From Sipunculus nudus (taxonomy: Eukaryota > Annelida > Sipuncula > Golfingiida > Sipunculidae), in assembly GCA_026874595.1 (NCBI GenBank), contig CM049316.1, forward strand, positions 76,429,676 to 76,493,675: DNA of 64,000 nt, in the 5' to 3' direction. A model generated the notes under the pieces. It was given only the letters and a program-made list of their open reading frames with translations, was not told the DNA's origin and ran no database searches. Positions 23,254-35,231 of this stretch are shown piece after piece. Position numbers and translations under genes: made by a program. The first letter of the stretch is position 1. Each line of letters begins with the position of its first letter.

Positions 23254-26121
23254 GATATATAGTGCAGCCCCCAGCCTGGGACCGGAGAAATACCAGAAGC
23301 CTGCCATCAACAAAGATGGATGACACCACACAGCTGACCCTGACCCAAGTAACTTTACAATAAACAAAGACCCCCACAACTGATATTCATTGCAACGAGC
23401 TACAACATCCGGAGAGTGCCACGCGCTCTGAGCATGTAGTACGAAACTAATTAGTCATGAAGTGTCTGCAGAAAACCTAGTTAAGTTCTTTCTATACAAT
23501 ATATATATATATATATATATATATTTATGTGTGTGTGTATATAAATATCTAGATAGATTTGACTGCCTATATCATTTATCAAATTGATAAAACGAATACT
23601 AAGCAGTAATTCAATATCTATGATTTTTGTTTCATTTTGTAGCATTCATGTCCAATTGAGTGAAACATCGTCAAAACGGTGCGCGACTGGACTGTAACTA
23701 AAATATAAGTTTGTTAATCATTTAAAATAAGAACATTAATGGAAGCTAGGGTCGTTGAACCGATGTGAAGTCATCCGGACAAGAGCTTTAAATATAACAT
23801 ATTTTTACTCATATCACACATTGAATCACCACCCTGTGTGGCAGGGCATTGTCTCAGAGGCCTGTCAGCTTTCAGTCTCAAAAGCAGTCTCAAAAGACAA
23901 TGAAAAAAAAAACACATTCAGTCGTCCGCTCGTTCCCCACCTCGTGTTTGCTCGACCGGTGATCGATGCGCCACCTTGCGGTAGAACAAGAGTAACATCA
24001 CTGGATTGTTTTTCCGCTGATACCTTACTTTGAATTTCACTGATTGGAGCAATGAAATTGGTTTACACTGACTGGCCTTATACAATATTGACCTGGCGTC
24101 TGTAGGTCCCGAATGAAACAAGAGATTACGTTACTTTTCAGGTGACTCCTTGCAATTGGACAGGAATTTTGCAGAAAGCCGATTTCAGGTGCACTTTATA
24201 AAAAAAACGATAAAATTGTTTGTTTTGCTGTCTGCTCCAATGGGTCCATAGCGGAAAGACAGCGCACAAACAAAGTAGAGGTGAGATTTTCGGACATCTT
24301 CGTTTTGTATCACATTTTTATTAGCAAATTTATTAGCAATGTAAAAAAAAAAATAAAATAATGACATATTCAGGCATAGCCTGATCTTCCACAAAAAACT
24401 TGTTAAAATAACAAAAGTTAAAAAAACAATAAAAAATATTAAATGAGGTAAAAGTCAGTACTTGCATGCAATAATGTAATATGACACGTAACAATATCAG
24501 ATGATTTCACTAAAAGTTCACGTCCGTAAGTAGTCCGCTAGATATCAAGTGCTTTAGGCGTTTCTTAAATGTTTATATACGGAAAGAGCTTCTTTAGTTT
24601 CTGTTGGTAGACTATTCTTTAATTTGGAACCCATGAATTAAATTGAATGGAAGGTAGAAGCGTTGCCTGAATTCAAAACTTATTTTTGGGGTACAAAAAG
24701 AGTTATTCCCCACACATCGGAGTTGAGGCAGGGTGAGTGACGCTAATCAGGTGCTAAGAGGATTTACGCCGCAGAGCTAACCGAAGCGACCTGGTCATAC
24801 CTTCCGCTCATCAACTCATCGAAAAAACATAATTCGAGATATGATCAGATATACTTTATTAAACACATGCTGGGAAATTACATTATGTCCGCACAAATAT
24901 AAAAAGGAAATATTTCTATTACTTTAATAAGCCTAACTATAAACATACCAGAATTCAACGTTAATCCCTACAAGACAGTACAAAACATGACTGGATACAA
25001 CATACATGCATTCCATATAAGATATACAGATATAAATAAAATTCCGATCATACACAGACGAACACATAAACAATAACTGCTGCATATTAAGATCTAACTA
25101 AAGCAAAAAGGGAAAAGAGATCTAGCAAATAAAATAATCATTTATATGATTCAGTTGCCCGGTACAAGCTAATAACAATGCTTAATAATGCAATAATCAA
25201 TTCCATATAGTTCTCTCTCTCTCTCTCTTTCGCTCTCTCAACGCAACGCAAGCAACAACAACCATCTACCACGTTAGATACTGTACCTCGGAGTAGGTAA
25301 CTGGCAATATGTGGTGTCGTTAGACCAAGACCAAATGACATCGATTAATGTTGCGTTCGTTACCGCTCGGAAATATGGTAATGACCGGATGGCAGGTCGT
25401 ACGTACGACTTGCGAACGTTCGGTACCCAACAAAAGACCCACTGACCAGATGTCTAGGTTGTTATGATAACCAAAAAGAATTAATAAAACATGTTTCATG
25501 TCATATTTGTTCAATTTTATTTGTCATTTGAAACTTTTATGTAAACCAGTCAAATGTTTGTGTCTTTATTAGCTCCCTGCATCTCGAAAAGCAGTGAATA
25601 AAGGTGAAGGTCGCTAAGTGGGATTGATCGACAAGCTCCGCAAAATCCCAGTTTCTCAGTGGTATTCGTTTCGAAAGGTATTTTCCACTGGGAAACTCGT
25701 AATTACCATATTTCCGAGCAGTTACGAACGCAGCATATGCCTTCACAAGTCGGTCAACTCTTTCTTCGACTCTAACAGCTTTATTGGCTACACGTCGGTC
25801 AGTCACGGGATGTTGTGGTGGGGTCTGCCCTATCAGTATACACTGTCACTGTTATTACACAGCCTCTTTGAAGCTGTGTTGCTTTGGTAATCAATTTATT
25901 AAGTCTATGTTGACAATTCATGATTTCACCGGAATGACTGTTTCATAAGTACATTGAAAGGCAAATGGTAAACAGTGCCCCGATTTCCCCGATTAACGAT
26001 AATTTTAGAGTTTACAGAAAACGGTACTACCTCAAATAGTCATTTCGGGTCATCGGTAAACTGAGTGCCCCCGCTGGGTGTGACCTAGTGTATACCAAAG
26101 TATGGACACTCCGTGTATATT
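23165..26121 (+). repeat. 2.94-kb tandem duplication, copy 1
   Basis: This segment is repeated head to tail at 26122-29070 with a 2943-bp offset over most of its length. The copies differ in two (AT)n lengths (23199-23245 is about 16 bp longer than its partner; the one at about 23502 is 2 bp shorter) and in at least one substitution near 26029/28972 (a to c). Both edges share the 6-bp sequence 'tgaatt'. No gene is recognised inside; all open frames are short and occur twice only because of the duplication. Confidence 0.95.
25348..25736. repeat. 389-bp inverted-repeat element inside duplication copy 1
   Basis: Arms at 25348-25385 and 25699-25736 are reverse complements at 34 of 38 positions, with core 'gctcggaaatatggtaat'. 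The interior is about 313 bp and holds a 12-bp palindrome tcgtacgtacga (25397-25408). This is the shape of a short non-autonomous DNA transposon (MITE), but no clear target-site duplication flanks it. Confidence 0.6.
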
Positions 26122-26151
26122 TGAATTAACAGTGTTGTTTTTCTTCAGAGT

Positions 26152-26194
<43 letters not shown>

Positions 26195-26436
26195 GATATA
26201 TAGTGCAGCCCCCAGCCTGGGACCGGAGAAATACCAGAAGCCTGCCATCAACAAAGATGGATGACACCACACAGCTGACCCTGACCCAAGTAACTTTACA
26301 ATAAACAAAGACCCCCACAACTGATATTCATTGCAACGAGCTACAACATCCGGAGAGTGCCACGCGCTCTGAGCATGTAGTACGAAACTAATTAGTCATG
26401 AAGTGTCTGCAGAAAACCTAGTTAAGTTCTTTCTAT

Positions 26437-26471
<35 letters not shown>

Positions 26472-29070
26472 GTGTGTGTGTATATAAATATCTAGATAGA
26501 TTTGACTGCCTATATCATTTATCAAATTGATAAAACGAATACTAAGCAGTAATTCAATATCTATGATTTTTGTTTCATTTTGTAGCATTCATGTCCAATT
26601 GAGTGAAACATCGTCAAAACGGTGCGCGACTGGACTGTAACTAAAATATAAGTTTGTTAATCATTTAAAATAAGAACATTAATGGAAGCTAGGGTCGTTG
26701 AACCGATGTGAAGTCATCCGGACAAGAGCTTTAAATATAACATATTTTTACTCATATCACACATTGAATCACCACCCTGTGTGGCAGGGCATTGTCTCAG
26801 AGGCCTGTCAGCTTTCAGTCTCAAAAGCAGTCTCAAAAGACAATGAAAAAAAAAACACATTCAGTCGTCCGCTCGTTCCCCACCTCGTGTTTGCTCGACC
26901 GGTGATCGATGCGCCACCTTGCGGTAGAACAAGAGTAACATCACTGGATTGTTTTTCCGCTGATACCTTACTTTGAATTTCACTGATTGGAGCAATGAAA
27001 TTGGTTTACACTGACTGGCCTTATACAATATTGACCTGGCGTCTGTAGGTCCCGAATGAAACAAGAGATTACGTTACTTTTCAGGTGACTCCTTGCAATT
27101 GGACAGGAATTTTGCAGAAAGCCGATTTCAGGTGCACTTTATAAAAAAAACGATAAAATTGTTTGTTTTGCTGTCTGCTCCAATGGGTCCATAGCGGAAA
27201 GACAGCGCACAAACAAAGTAGAGGTGAGATTTTCGGACATCTTCGTTTTGTATCACATTTTTATTAGCAAATTTATTAGCAATGTAAAAAAAAAAATAAA
27301 ATAATGACATATTCAGGCATAGCCTGATCTTCCACAAAAAACTTGTTAAAATAACAAAAGTTAAAAAAACAATAAAAAATATTAAATGAGGTAAAAGTCA
27401 GTACTTGCATGCAATAATGTAATATGACACGTAACAATATCAGATGATTTCACTAAAAGTTCACGTCCGTAAGTAGTCCGCTAGATATCAAGTGCTTTAG
27501 GCGTTTCTTAAATGTTTATATACGGAAAGAGCTTCTTTAGTTTCTGTTGGTAGACTATTCTTTAATTTGGAACCCATGAATTAAATTGAATGGAAGGTAG
27601 AAGCGTTGCCTGAATTCAAAACTTATTTTTGGGGTACAAAAAGAGTTATTCCCCACACATCGGAGTTGAGGCAGGGTGAGTGACGCTAATCAGGTGCTAA
27701 GAGGATTTACGCCGCAGAGCTAACCGAAGCGACCTGGTCATACCTTCCGCTCATCAACTCATCGAAAAAACATAATTCGAGATATGATCAGATATACTTT
27801 ATTAAACACATGCTGGGAAATTACATTATGTCCGCACAAATATAAAAAGGAAATATTTCTATTACTTTAATAAGCCTAACTATAAACATACCAGAATTCA
27901 ACGTTAATCCCTACAAGACAGTACAAAACATGACTGGATACAACATACATGCATTCCATATAAGATATACAGATATAAATAAAATTCCGATCATACACAG
28001 ACGAACACATAAACAATAACTGCTGCATATTAAGATCTAACTAAAGCAAAAAGGGAAAAGAGATCTAGCAAATAAAATAATCATTTATATGATTCAGTTG
28101 CCCGGTACAAGCTAATAACAATGCTTAATAATGCAATAATCAATTCCATATAGTTCTCTCTCTCTCTCTCTTTCGCTCTCTCAACGCAACGCAAGCAACA
28201 ACAACCATCTACCACGTTAGATACTGTACCTCGGAGTAGGTAACTGGCAATATGTGGTGTCGTTAGACCAAGACCAAATGACATCGATTAATGTTGCGTT
28301 CGTTACCGCTCGGAAATATGGTAATGACCGGATGGCAGGTCGTACGTACGACTTGCGAACGTTCGGTACCCAACAAAAGACCCACTGACCAGATGTCTAG
28401 GTTGTTATGATAACCAAAAAGAATTAATAAAACATGTTTCATGTCATATTTGTTCAATTTTATTTGTCATTTGAAACTTTTATGTAAACCAGTCAAATGT
28501 TTGTGTCTTTATTAGCTCCCTGCATCTCGAAAAGCAGTGAATAAAGGTGAAGGTCGCTAAGTGGGATTGATCGACAAGCTCCGCAAAATCCCAGTTTCTC
28601 AGTGGTATTCGTTTCGAAAGGTATTTTCCACTGGGAAACTCGTAATTACCATATTTCCGAGCAGTTACGAACGCAGCATATGCCTTCACAAGTCGGTCAA
28701 CTCTTTCTTCGACTCTAACAGCTTTATTGGCTACACGTCGGTCAGTCACGGGATGTTGTGGTGGGGTCTGCCCTATCAGTATACACTGTCACTGTTATTA
28801 CACAGCCTCTTTGAAGCTGTGTTGCTTTGGTAATCAATTTATTAAGTCTATGTTGACAATTCATGATTTCACCGGAATGACTGTTTCATAAGTACATTGA
28901 AAGGCAAATGGTAAACAGTGCCCCGATTTCCCCGATTAACGATAATTTTAGAGTTTACAGACAACGGTACTACCTCAAATAGTCATTTCGGGTCATCGGT
29001 AAACTGAGTGCCCCCGCTGGGTGTGACCTAGTGTATACCAAAGTATGGACACTCCGTGTATATTTGAATT
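26122..29070 (+). repeat. 2.94-kb tandem duplication, copy 2
   Basis: Near-identical second copy of 23165-26121. The junction at 26122-26127 and the right edge at 29065-29070 carry the same 'tgaatt' as the left edge at 23165-23170. So few differences mean either a very recent duplication or two haplotypes/assembly paths placed in series. Confidence 0.95.
28291..28679. repeat. 389-bp inverted-repeat element inside duplication copy 2
   Basis: Copy of the element at 25348-25736, shifted by 2943 bp, with arms at 28291-28328 and 28642-28679. It was carried along by the tandem duplication, not inserted separately. Confidence 0.6.
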
Positions 29071-29242
29071 TGGGAGTCCTTCCTGAATGTCAAAAGCCGG
29101 AACGCCGACTACCACATTGACAATTCTATTTTTCAGAAAAGCCAGTTTGCCTACTATGTCAATAATACTATAATACAAGTGTCGTTTCTGATTATGATAC
29201 ACGAAATATATCTTTATATTCATAACTAATTATGTTATATAC

Positions 29243-29300
29243 AAATAGGAATGCTTATTTCCACTCCCACCTTGGAGTGGAAATAAAGAATGCCTATTTC
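29243..29300. other. Strong hairpin-forming inverted repeat
   Basis: A perfect 13-bp stem (ttatttccactcc at 29255-29267 with ggagtggaaataa at 29274-29286) surrounds a 6-nt loop. It extends imperfectly outward ('aaataggaatgc' against 'gaatgcctattt') to about 25 bp per arm. It could be a tiny MITE remnant or a foldback RNA; nothing decides which. Confidence 0.6.
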
Positions 29301-29582
29301 AAAACTCTATACATATATAATAAAGGGGTTAGATTACTGTAAGTTAAGTCATTTGTTAACATCAGTCCTATGGAGGATCGCATGGCTGAATGTTATATAA
29401 GATGGATATTTGTCTTACAGGTCTTTAATGTCCAAAACTGGTGACAACAGTCTCAAATGATATACTCCTATGTTTATTTGTAGTTTTTCTTTCAGACAAA
29501 GTTCACTTATTTTGACACTGCAGTCATGTCATTCAAATTGTTCGGGATAAAATGTGATTGGATAATCTCGGCAAAAGTCTAT
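29301..29582. other. Non-coding spacer
   Basis: Short AT-rich spacer between the hairpin and dispersed repeat C. Nothing recognised. Confidence 0.4.
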
Positions 29583-30171
29583 GACACTTGCATATATTTC
29601 ATTGAGAGTTTAAAGCTTTACTGTAATTTAATAATGCTAAAATGCTTAGCGTCCTATCGCTATCGCCCCTAAGAAATTCCGCCAAATTAAATTTTGTTAG
29701 GTGCTCTGACATTTTGTGTTATGATAGTGCTTTTAGTTTCGATTTATGTTTGCTTAATAAAATAATTAAGATATCCCAAAAATTACATGATGTAAAGTAA
29801 TGCTATAACACTAGAGAGTGTGTATAACTAAATAATCGGATGATATACAAAGCCATTTTTATACAACCGTTACATATCATGTAAACATTTTAACCGGATT
29901 TCCTTACTAGGTCAAAGTCACGGAATGGGGGTACACTATCTAATTTGTTTCAGTGTATGCATTACGATGTTCCTCTGTGTAGAATAAACAAACTTTTGTG
30001 CAACTGTAAACAAGTCATGCACTAAAGGTTAATATATGTTGGATACGAGAGGGGTGAGAGATAAATAAAATTTAATCGTCGGCCCAAATACAAGCGACCT
30101 CCTGATACATATACAAGCTGTTTTCGTAATGGGACCCATGATGGTTTTTGTTCCTCCCCATAGCAACACCG
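29583..30171 (+). repeat. Dispersed ~0.6-kb repeat C, copy 1
   Basis: Collinear, high-similarity match to 42643-43255, from 'acacttgcatatatttcattgagag' through 'gtgcttttagtttcgat', 'accggatttccttactaggtcaaagtcacgg' and 'taaaatttaatcgtcggcccaaatacaagcgacctcc' to 'gttcctccccatagca'. There is no coding frame. The pair differs mainly by substitutions and small indels. Confidence 0.9.
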
Positions 30172-30332
30172 GGCAGACTACAAAGAGATCACGGTAAGAC
30201 ATAACCGTCAGCCGAAATGGCAAACTTAATTTAAGGAACTGTTGGTCACACTTGGGTATATTAATGGAGAGGATGTACGGACGCTGACGTCACCCCACTG
30301 TTGGTATGCCACATGTGACTTGCCTTTATTAA

Positions 30333-30690
30333 CAACACTGGTGATATGAAGATCATAGACATATACTTTGACAAAATTAAACGGTCCGCAGTCAAGATAT
30401 TCCCAGTAGACTGTTAAAATATAATTTGGAAGATCCTGAAATCAGTGCCTTTCAGGTGACGGGCGTGCCAGATGACCAACTGGGACAAGAATTATCCGCA
30501 TCCGTGTTTCTGAAGCAAGGCAGCACGGTGAAGGAGGCAGATCTGTTGGAATGGTTTGTCAGAAGGTCATAGATTCCAAAGTTGCTGGTGACAGAACGCA
30601 GAAGTACGTTTAGACAATTAAAGATTGCCCATGTTTTCGCGATAGAAAAGTATCGAAAAACGAATCGATATTAAAACCCACTGCGCAGTT
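30333..30690 (+). pseudogene. Acyl-CoA synthetase C-terminal fragment
   Basis: Broken frames reproduce the C-terminal subdomain of the synthetase at 11581-13246. 'NTGD' (30333) corresponds to QTGD, and AVKIFPVDC (about 30393) to GFKIQPSYI. LEDPEISAFQVTGVPDDQLG (from 30426) corresponds to AEHPEIKAVQVIGVPDERLG. The reading goes on through LSASVFLKQGS, LLEWFVRRS (stop) and IPKLLVTE, and DRKVSKNES near 30640 matches SGKVSRKEL. The glycine-lysine of the conserved PSGK motif has become DRK. The N-terminal two thirds are absent. It is a dead remnant of a paralogue, separate from the one at 33745 because both contain the TGD-to-hinge segment. Confidence 0.75.
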
Positions 30691-31968
30691 TAAAGGAAGG
30701 TTGTTGTATTTGCTTTCATGTTAGAATCATATGACGTCTGATGCTTCACCTTATCCATGTTATTTATATTTATATCAAACAACAATGTGATATCCTTCAT
30801 TATACAGTCAAAGATATGATTTACATGTTTTCATTTTCTTTTGCTGTATCATTATAACTTATGACAAGCGCTCTTATACTTGTTTCTGGTCATTCTATAT
30901 CCAGTCATTTTAATGAATTAATATATTTCATATTTTTTATGTTTAGAATTATATTTTTAAAATGTTCTCCCCTCCCTGGACACGGAAATAAAAATCTTAG
31001 ATTAAGAAATATGATTCTGTGTATTTTATAACAAGCATATTTCTTGTTGAAATGTAATGTTTGTCACTATTTACTTTCCGATTATGTTACATCTAAAAAT
31101 TGGCCAATTATCTATTTTAAAATGAAAAAATTAATGCATAAGGTATTTAACGTATTTCCAAAAGTATGAAAGTACATTTCTACAACCAGTTCACAGTGTA
31201 CAACCTGGTCACTTGAAATCTTATATTCAGGCAATATAGCCAACTTCAATTACTTTTCACACTGGCAACCGTAGCGTCATGCATCGGCACAGCTTCATTT
31301 GTAAATCTAATGAAAGAACGCATTCGTGTCTTGTTTCATTTGAATTAATTTGAACAAAGTATTAGGTCAAGGCAGAAAGCATTTTGCGTTTTGATCTTAG
31401 GTATGATCCTTTTTCAGATTCAAACTTAATGTGACTCCAAGCTAAACGGTGTCCTAGGTTTTCAAAATTCTTCACATAAATTATATATAAAGAGTAAGAT
31501 ACAATGGAAAAATGCTTGCTAGGTACAGATTAAATAGAAAGATGTTAATCAAACTTACTGCTGGAGATACATATTCACTGGCTAATTGTTACACATGTTT
31601 GTCCAAAAACCCTTATGAAATTAAATGAAATTCTGGTGAATATATTGTTTCGACGTGATCATTGGTCGACCGGTAAATATAATTAAGGGACAGATACATA
31701 AAATGTATTTAGAAAAGGGTGGTAGTTAAAATGGAAGTGATATATTGCTGCATGTTTTTATCCGCAAGAAAATCTATTGTAAACTTTAAATCTGATCCAG
31801 ACAAACCCGTCTTTTGGCGTCCCTCTGAGTTTTCAATCTATTACTGTTCAAACATCTCCAGTATCTCAAACAGGTTTTAAAGAATTTAAATATACGTTTG
31901 GTGAGTCATTGTTTGGGATGATTTTGTGGACAGAATCTGGATGCATATGTAGGCGTTACAGGAGTCTG

Positions 31969-32032
<64 letters not shown>

Positions 32033-33730
32033 ATATATATATATTTTTAATAAACTTATTATATATTCATATCTTCAAGTTGTCGTCTTCCTGTGTCCAG
32101 AATCTTTACGATGCAAAACAATGTATGTTACCTAAACAATGAACATGTAGGTTTAGGGCACATTAATATAAGTACTTTTATAAATAGTATGATACATGGT
32201 TGATCAACATAGTAAAAGACTATGTTACAGTCTTCTTATATAACCAAGCGTGTGTAGAGGTGCACTATATTATCGTATGAGACGTTAAATCACAATTAAT
32301 GCACGCAGGGAGATGCCTTAACAGCTATCACGTTGCATCTCGAATGGAGATCACTGACAGAAAAATTGCCGAACTTTCGACTGGACTATAGTCCGAATGT
32401 GATTCAGGTTCTGTCGATGACATCTTATGCAAGGGCAACCTAATATAGGCCTTCGTAACGTGCAGTAGTAACGCTTCCACCGGACTACTCTTTCCTAATA
32501 CACGACGAAATATTATATATTATCTGCAGGTAATAATGTATAATAATACATTTTCCTAGTGTTTTTCATGTGCTACGCGCTCGTTATTTTAAATATCTTA
32601 CCCCGTGCCCGTTGTCATTCTGATTCAGTACCAGTTTAGCCGCTGACACGTTTTTCTGTGCCTCAATACGACATTTCTAGTACGTTTCTGTACATTCGTG
32701 CTTAATCTGACTTAGAATTATACCAAGCAATACCAAGCGATAGTTAATTGGGTCTCAGCGTGCCTATTATCCTAAACAATCAAATATATAGCATAAAAGA
32801 TAACGCGCTGAATATAACCAATGTATTATAGTAAAATTGGAGAAAAGGGTAATTCGTCTTAATTGGGCATCAAGTAAACCTTTTATTTACAATTACCTTG
32901 AGGTTTTTACGAGACAGGAAATACTATTTAATTCTTCTCCTCAGCTAGTTCACTGCACCGACTCTCACACGTTTCTGTTTTTTGTTTATTATTGATTATC
33001 CCTCCCCTGCGGGTGTGATGTACGATTCCACACAATTAACTGTATACCGGCATCTGAAGAAAAACAGGTCTCTTGAGTATGAGACAAATGTACGCTCTTT
33101 ACACAGAGCTTTACCTATCAGTTCTGCAGACGACGGATACATGGCCAAGCTAACACAGTCATAATGTCATAATTGAATCGGTCGATGATGCGAGAATGCA
33201 GAGGGAGCAATTAAAATTCGACCATAAACTGTCATCAAGCGGCGCTTGAAGCGCAGCTATGGGCGAAGCCAGGATGCCTGTCGAGTGTTTGTTTATTGGC
33301 ATCTTGGTTGGCTGCTTGTCACATCATACGCACGTTTTTTTTCAGCGGGACAACGAACCGCCATCTGGTGTCAAAATGTATCATAAACGGTCAAAGCAGG
33401 AAGCGTGAAAATCAGTTGCTTCTTTAGAAGCGCAAGATTTTCCCTGCCTCGGGAGCGTAGAAAAATGCGGCAGCGCTTTTAGTTACGTGTTGTGGCATCG
33501 AGGCACAGCAAATGTAGCAATGCTTGACTCACCATTTGATAGCATCTTTCGGCTTCTTCTAGACGCAAGCACTCAATCATTGTACCTAGCTTGTGCGGGC
33601 TAAACAAAATAATGGTTGTTGCAGTTTTTCTATAAGAAATAGCAGTACCATATTCGTAAATTGTTAAAACGCGGGAAGTGCCTGTGTTCTTATCTGAAAT
33701 CAATACATTGTCATTTGGTTTCCTTTTCAG
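30691..33730. other. Non-coding stretch
   Basis: No supported gene. A long (AT)n run lies at 31970-32045. Around 33190-33480 the base composition is less AT-rich and holds a small palindrome (gcgcttgaagcgc, about 33242-33254), but no element ends were recognised. The last bases carry the splice acceptor of the synthetase pseudogene. Confidence 0.45.
31970..32045. repeat. (AT)n microsatellite
   Basis: About 57 bp of pure TA dinucleotides, then a short interruption and more AT. It generates a false Tyr-Ile open frame. Confidence 0.95.
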
Positions 33731-33744
33731 AGAAAAAATTAATA

Positions 33745-35231
33745 ATGAAGAAGAAAAGCTTCACCAGTTGCCCATCATATTTTTCTTTTATCTACAAAAC
33801 ATTTTCTGAACTATTAGAGTTAGAATTCATAGGAAATCCAGATAGAGTAGCGATAAAAATTTACAAGAACGATTGGAATGCAAGCATGCTCAGCTCCACA
33901 GAACTGTTCCAGGGGTCTCTGGAAGTTGCTGCGGCACTCCGACGACTGCTTCCTGGTCTCAAATGTGGTGACAAGATTAGTATCATCGGATCTAACTCCA
34001 CTGATCGCCAAGTTAGCATACATGCTTTATTACCACTGGGAGCCGCAGTGGTGCTCATTCCACAACATGCCAAAACTGGACAGGAATTACTTTCCTTTCT
34101 GCAGATAACACATTGCAAGTGAAAGATATTTCAGCAAGATATATTAGACACTTCACTGAAATAAACGAAACTAAGAATATCAAGGACAAAATTCTTCCAG
34201 ACTCGGCAGCTGCTGTGTTTTTATCAACGGGTAGCACTGGAATCCAAAAGGCGGTCATTTATATGCATTTCGAGCTGATTAACAACGTCTATGTTTTTGG
34301 AAAACAGTTGTCATTGACCTAAACAGTCATCTTCTTCACCGACAGGGCAACCACCCAACGCGGCTCCATTCTCTTTATCCCTGTGGTTCTTGGTGTTAGA
34401 CTTATTGAACGTTTAATGGATACATATATCACCAAAACAGATATTGAAACAATCCTTGCTATAGCGGAAAAGGAAAGGTGCACAGCAGCAATGTTCTTTG
34501 GTTATTGATCTTTGATATATTGAAAGTAGGAGAACCGGCAAAGCCATACTTTTCTTCGTTACGGGTTCTTATCGCAGGCGGACAAACTTTGAATGTTCAG
34601 ACCGCAATCGACATCCAGAGCATCTTGCCAGATACATATTTCGGGAACTGTTATGGTGGAACAGAATAGGAAGTGCAGCAGTCAACATAGAACCACTGAA
34701 AGACCAACAGTTGGGTTTCATCGGACCACCTTTGCCAAACTATGAAATGAAAATTGTAGGAGATCAAGGGGAACATTACCCTTAGTTTGGATTGGCAAAC
34801 TTCATTCAAGAAGCTTTTTGATGGCTCTCGAGTACATGCACAGAGAGGGTGTCCAGAAGATGACGTCGTCAGGCATTTAATTTGTTTAACACCTCACAAC
34901 GGAAATACGTGTTCATCCTCGGTGCTGAGCTAATTAGAATACCGAAATCAGGGCGACTATCTCACTTCAATTAAAGCTCGGGTTAATGGAAACTTCAAAT
35001 TTACTGTCACGTTTTGGTAACAAATTACAAACTGCAATGATTAATGTTGTGAAAATGTTATTTGTTTTGTAGGCATAGGTACCTGTCAAAAAGAGTTTAT
35101 AATAAATGGAGTTCCTACTCGGAGTGGGGCCGTGTTGAATGTTGCTGACGGGGGTAAAAAACTCGTAGTTCAAAGGCACAAAGATATGCTGCTGATAAGC
35201 ACGGTGCTAATTGATACAGCGATAGAATCCC
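33745..35231 (+). pseudogene. Multiply broken ACSF2-like acyl-CoA synthetase copy
   Basis: Paralogue of 11581-13246. The first frame starts at ATG 33745 and runs to a stop at 34120-34122 (SFIYKTFSELLELEF ... SIIGSNSTDRQVSI ... FLQITHCK). A shifted frame carries the intact-type P-loop FLSTGSTGIQKAVIYMH, then a TAA (34320-34322), then FFTDRATTQRGSILF ... MDTYITKTDIETI. Another shift gives LRVLIAGGQTLNVQ ... YGGTE, stopped at 34667-34669. A further frame gives FIGPPLPNYEMKIV with TAG at 34783-34785. After about 200 unrelated bases and an acceptor (tttgttttgtag, ending 35072), GAVLNVADGGKKLVVQRHKD matches the hinge region. The ATG is preceded by a good acceptor (ggtttccttttcag, ending 33730), so this was a DNA-level duplicate with a 5' untranslated intron, not a processed retrocopy. 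Confidence 0.85.

Noticed and set aside
23755-24033. 92-codon frame present twice (also 26698-26976), and the other twin frames in this region
   Set aside because: Repetition is due to the 2.94-kb tandem duplication, not conservation. No domain or splice evidence.
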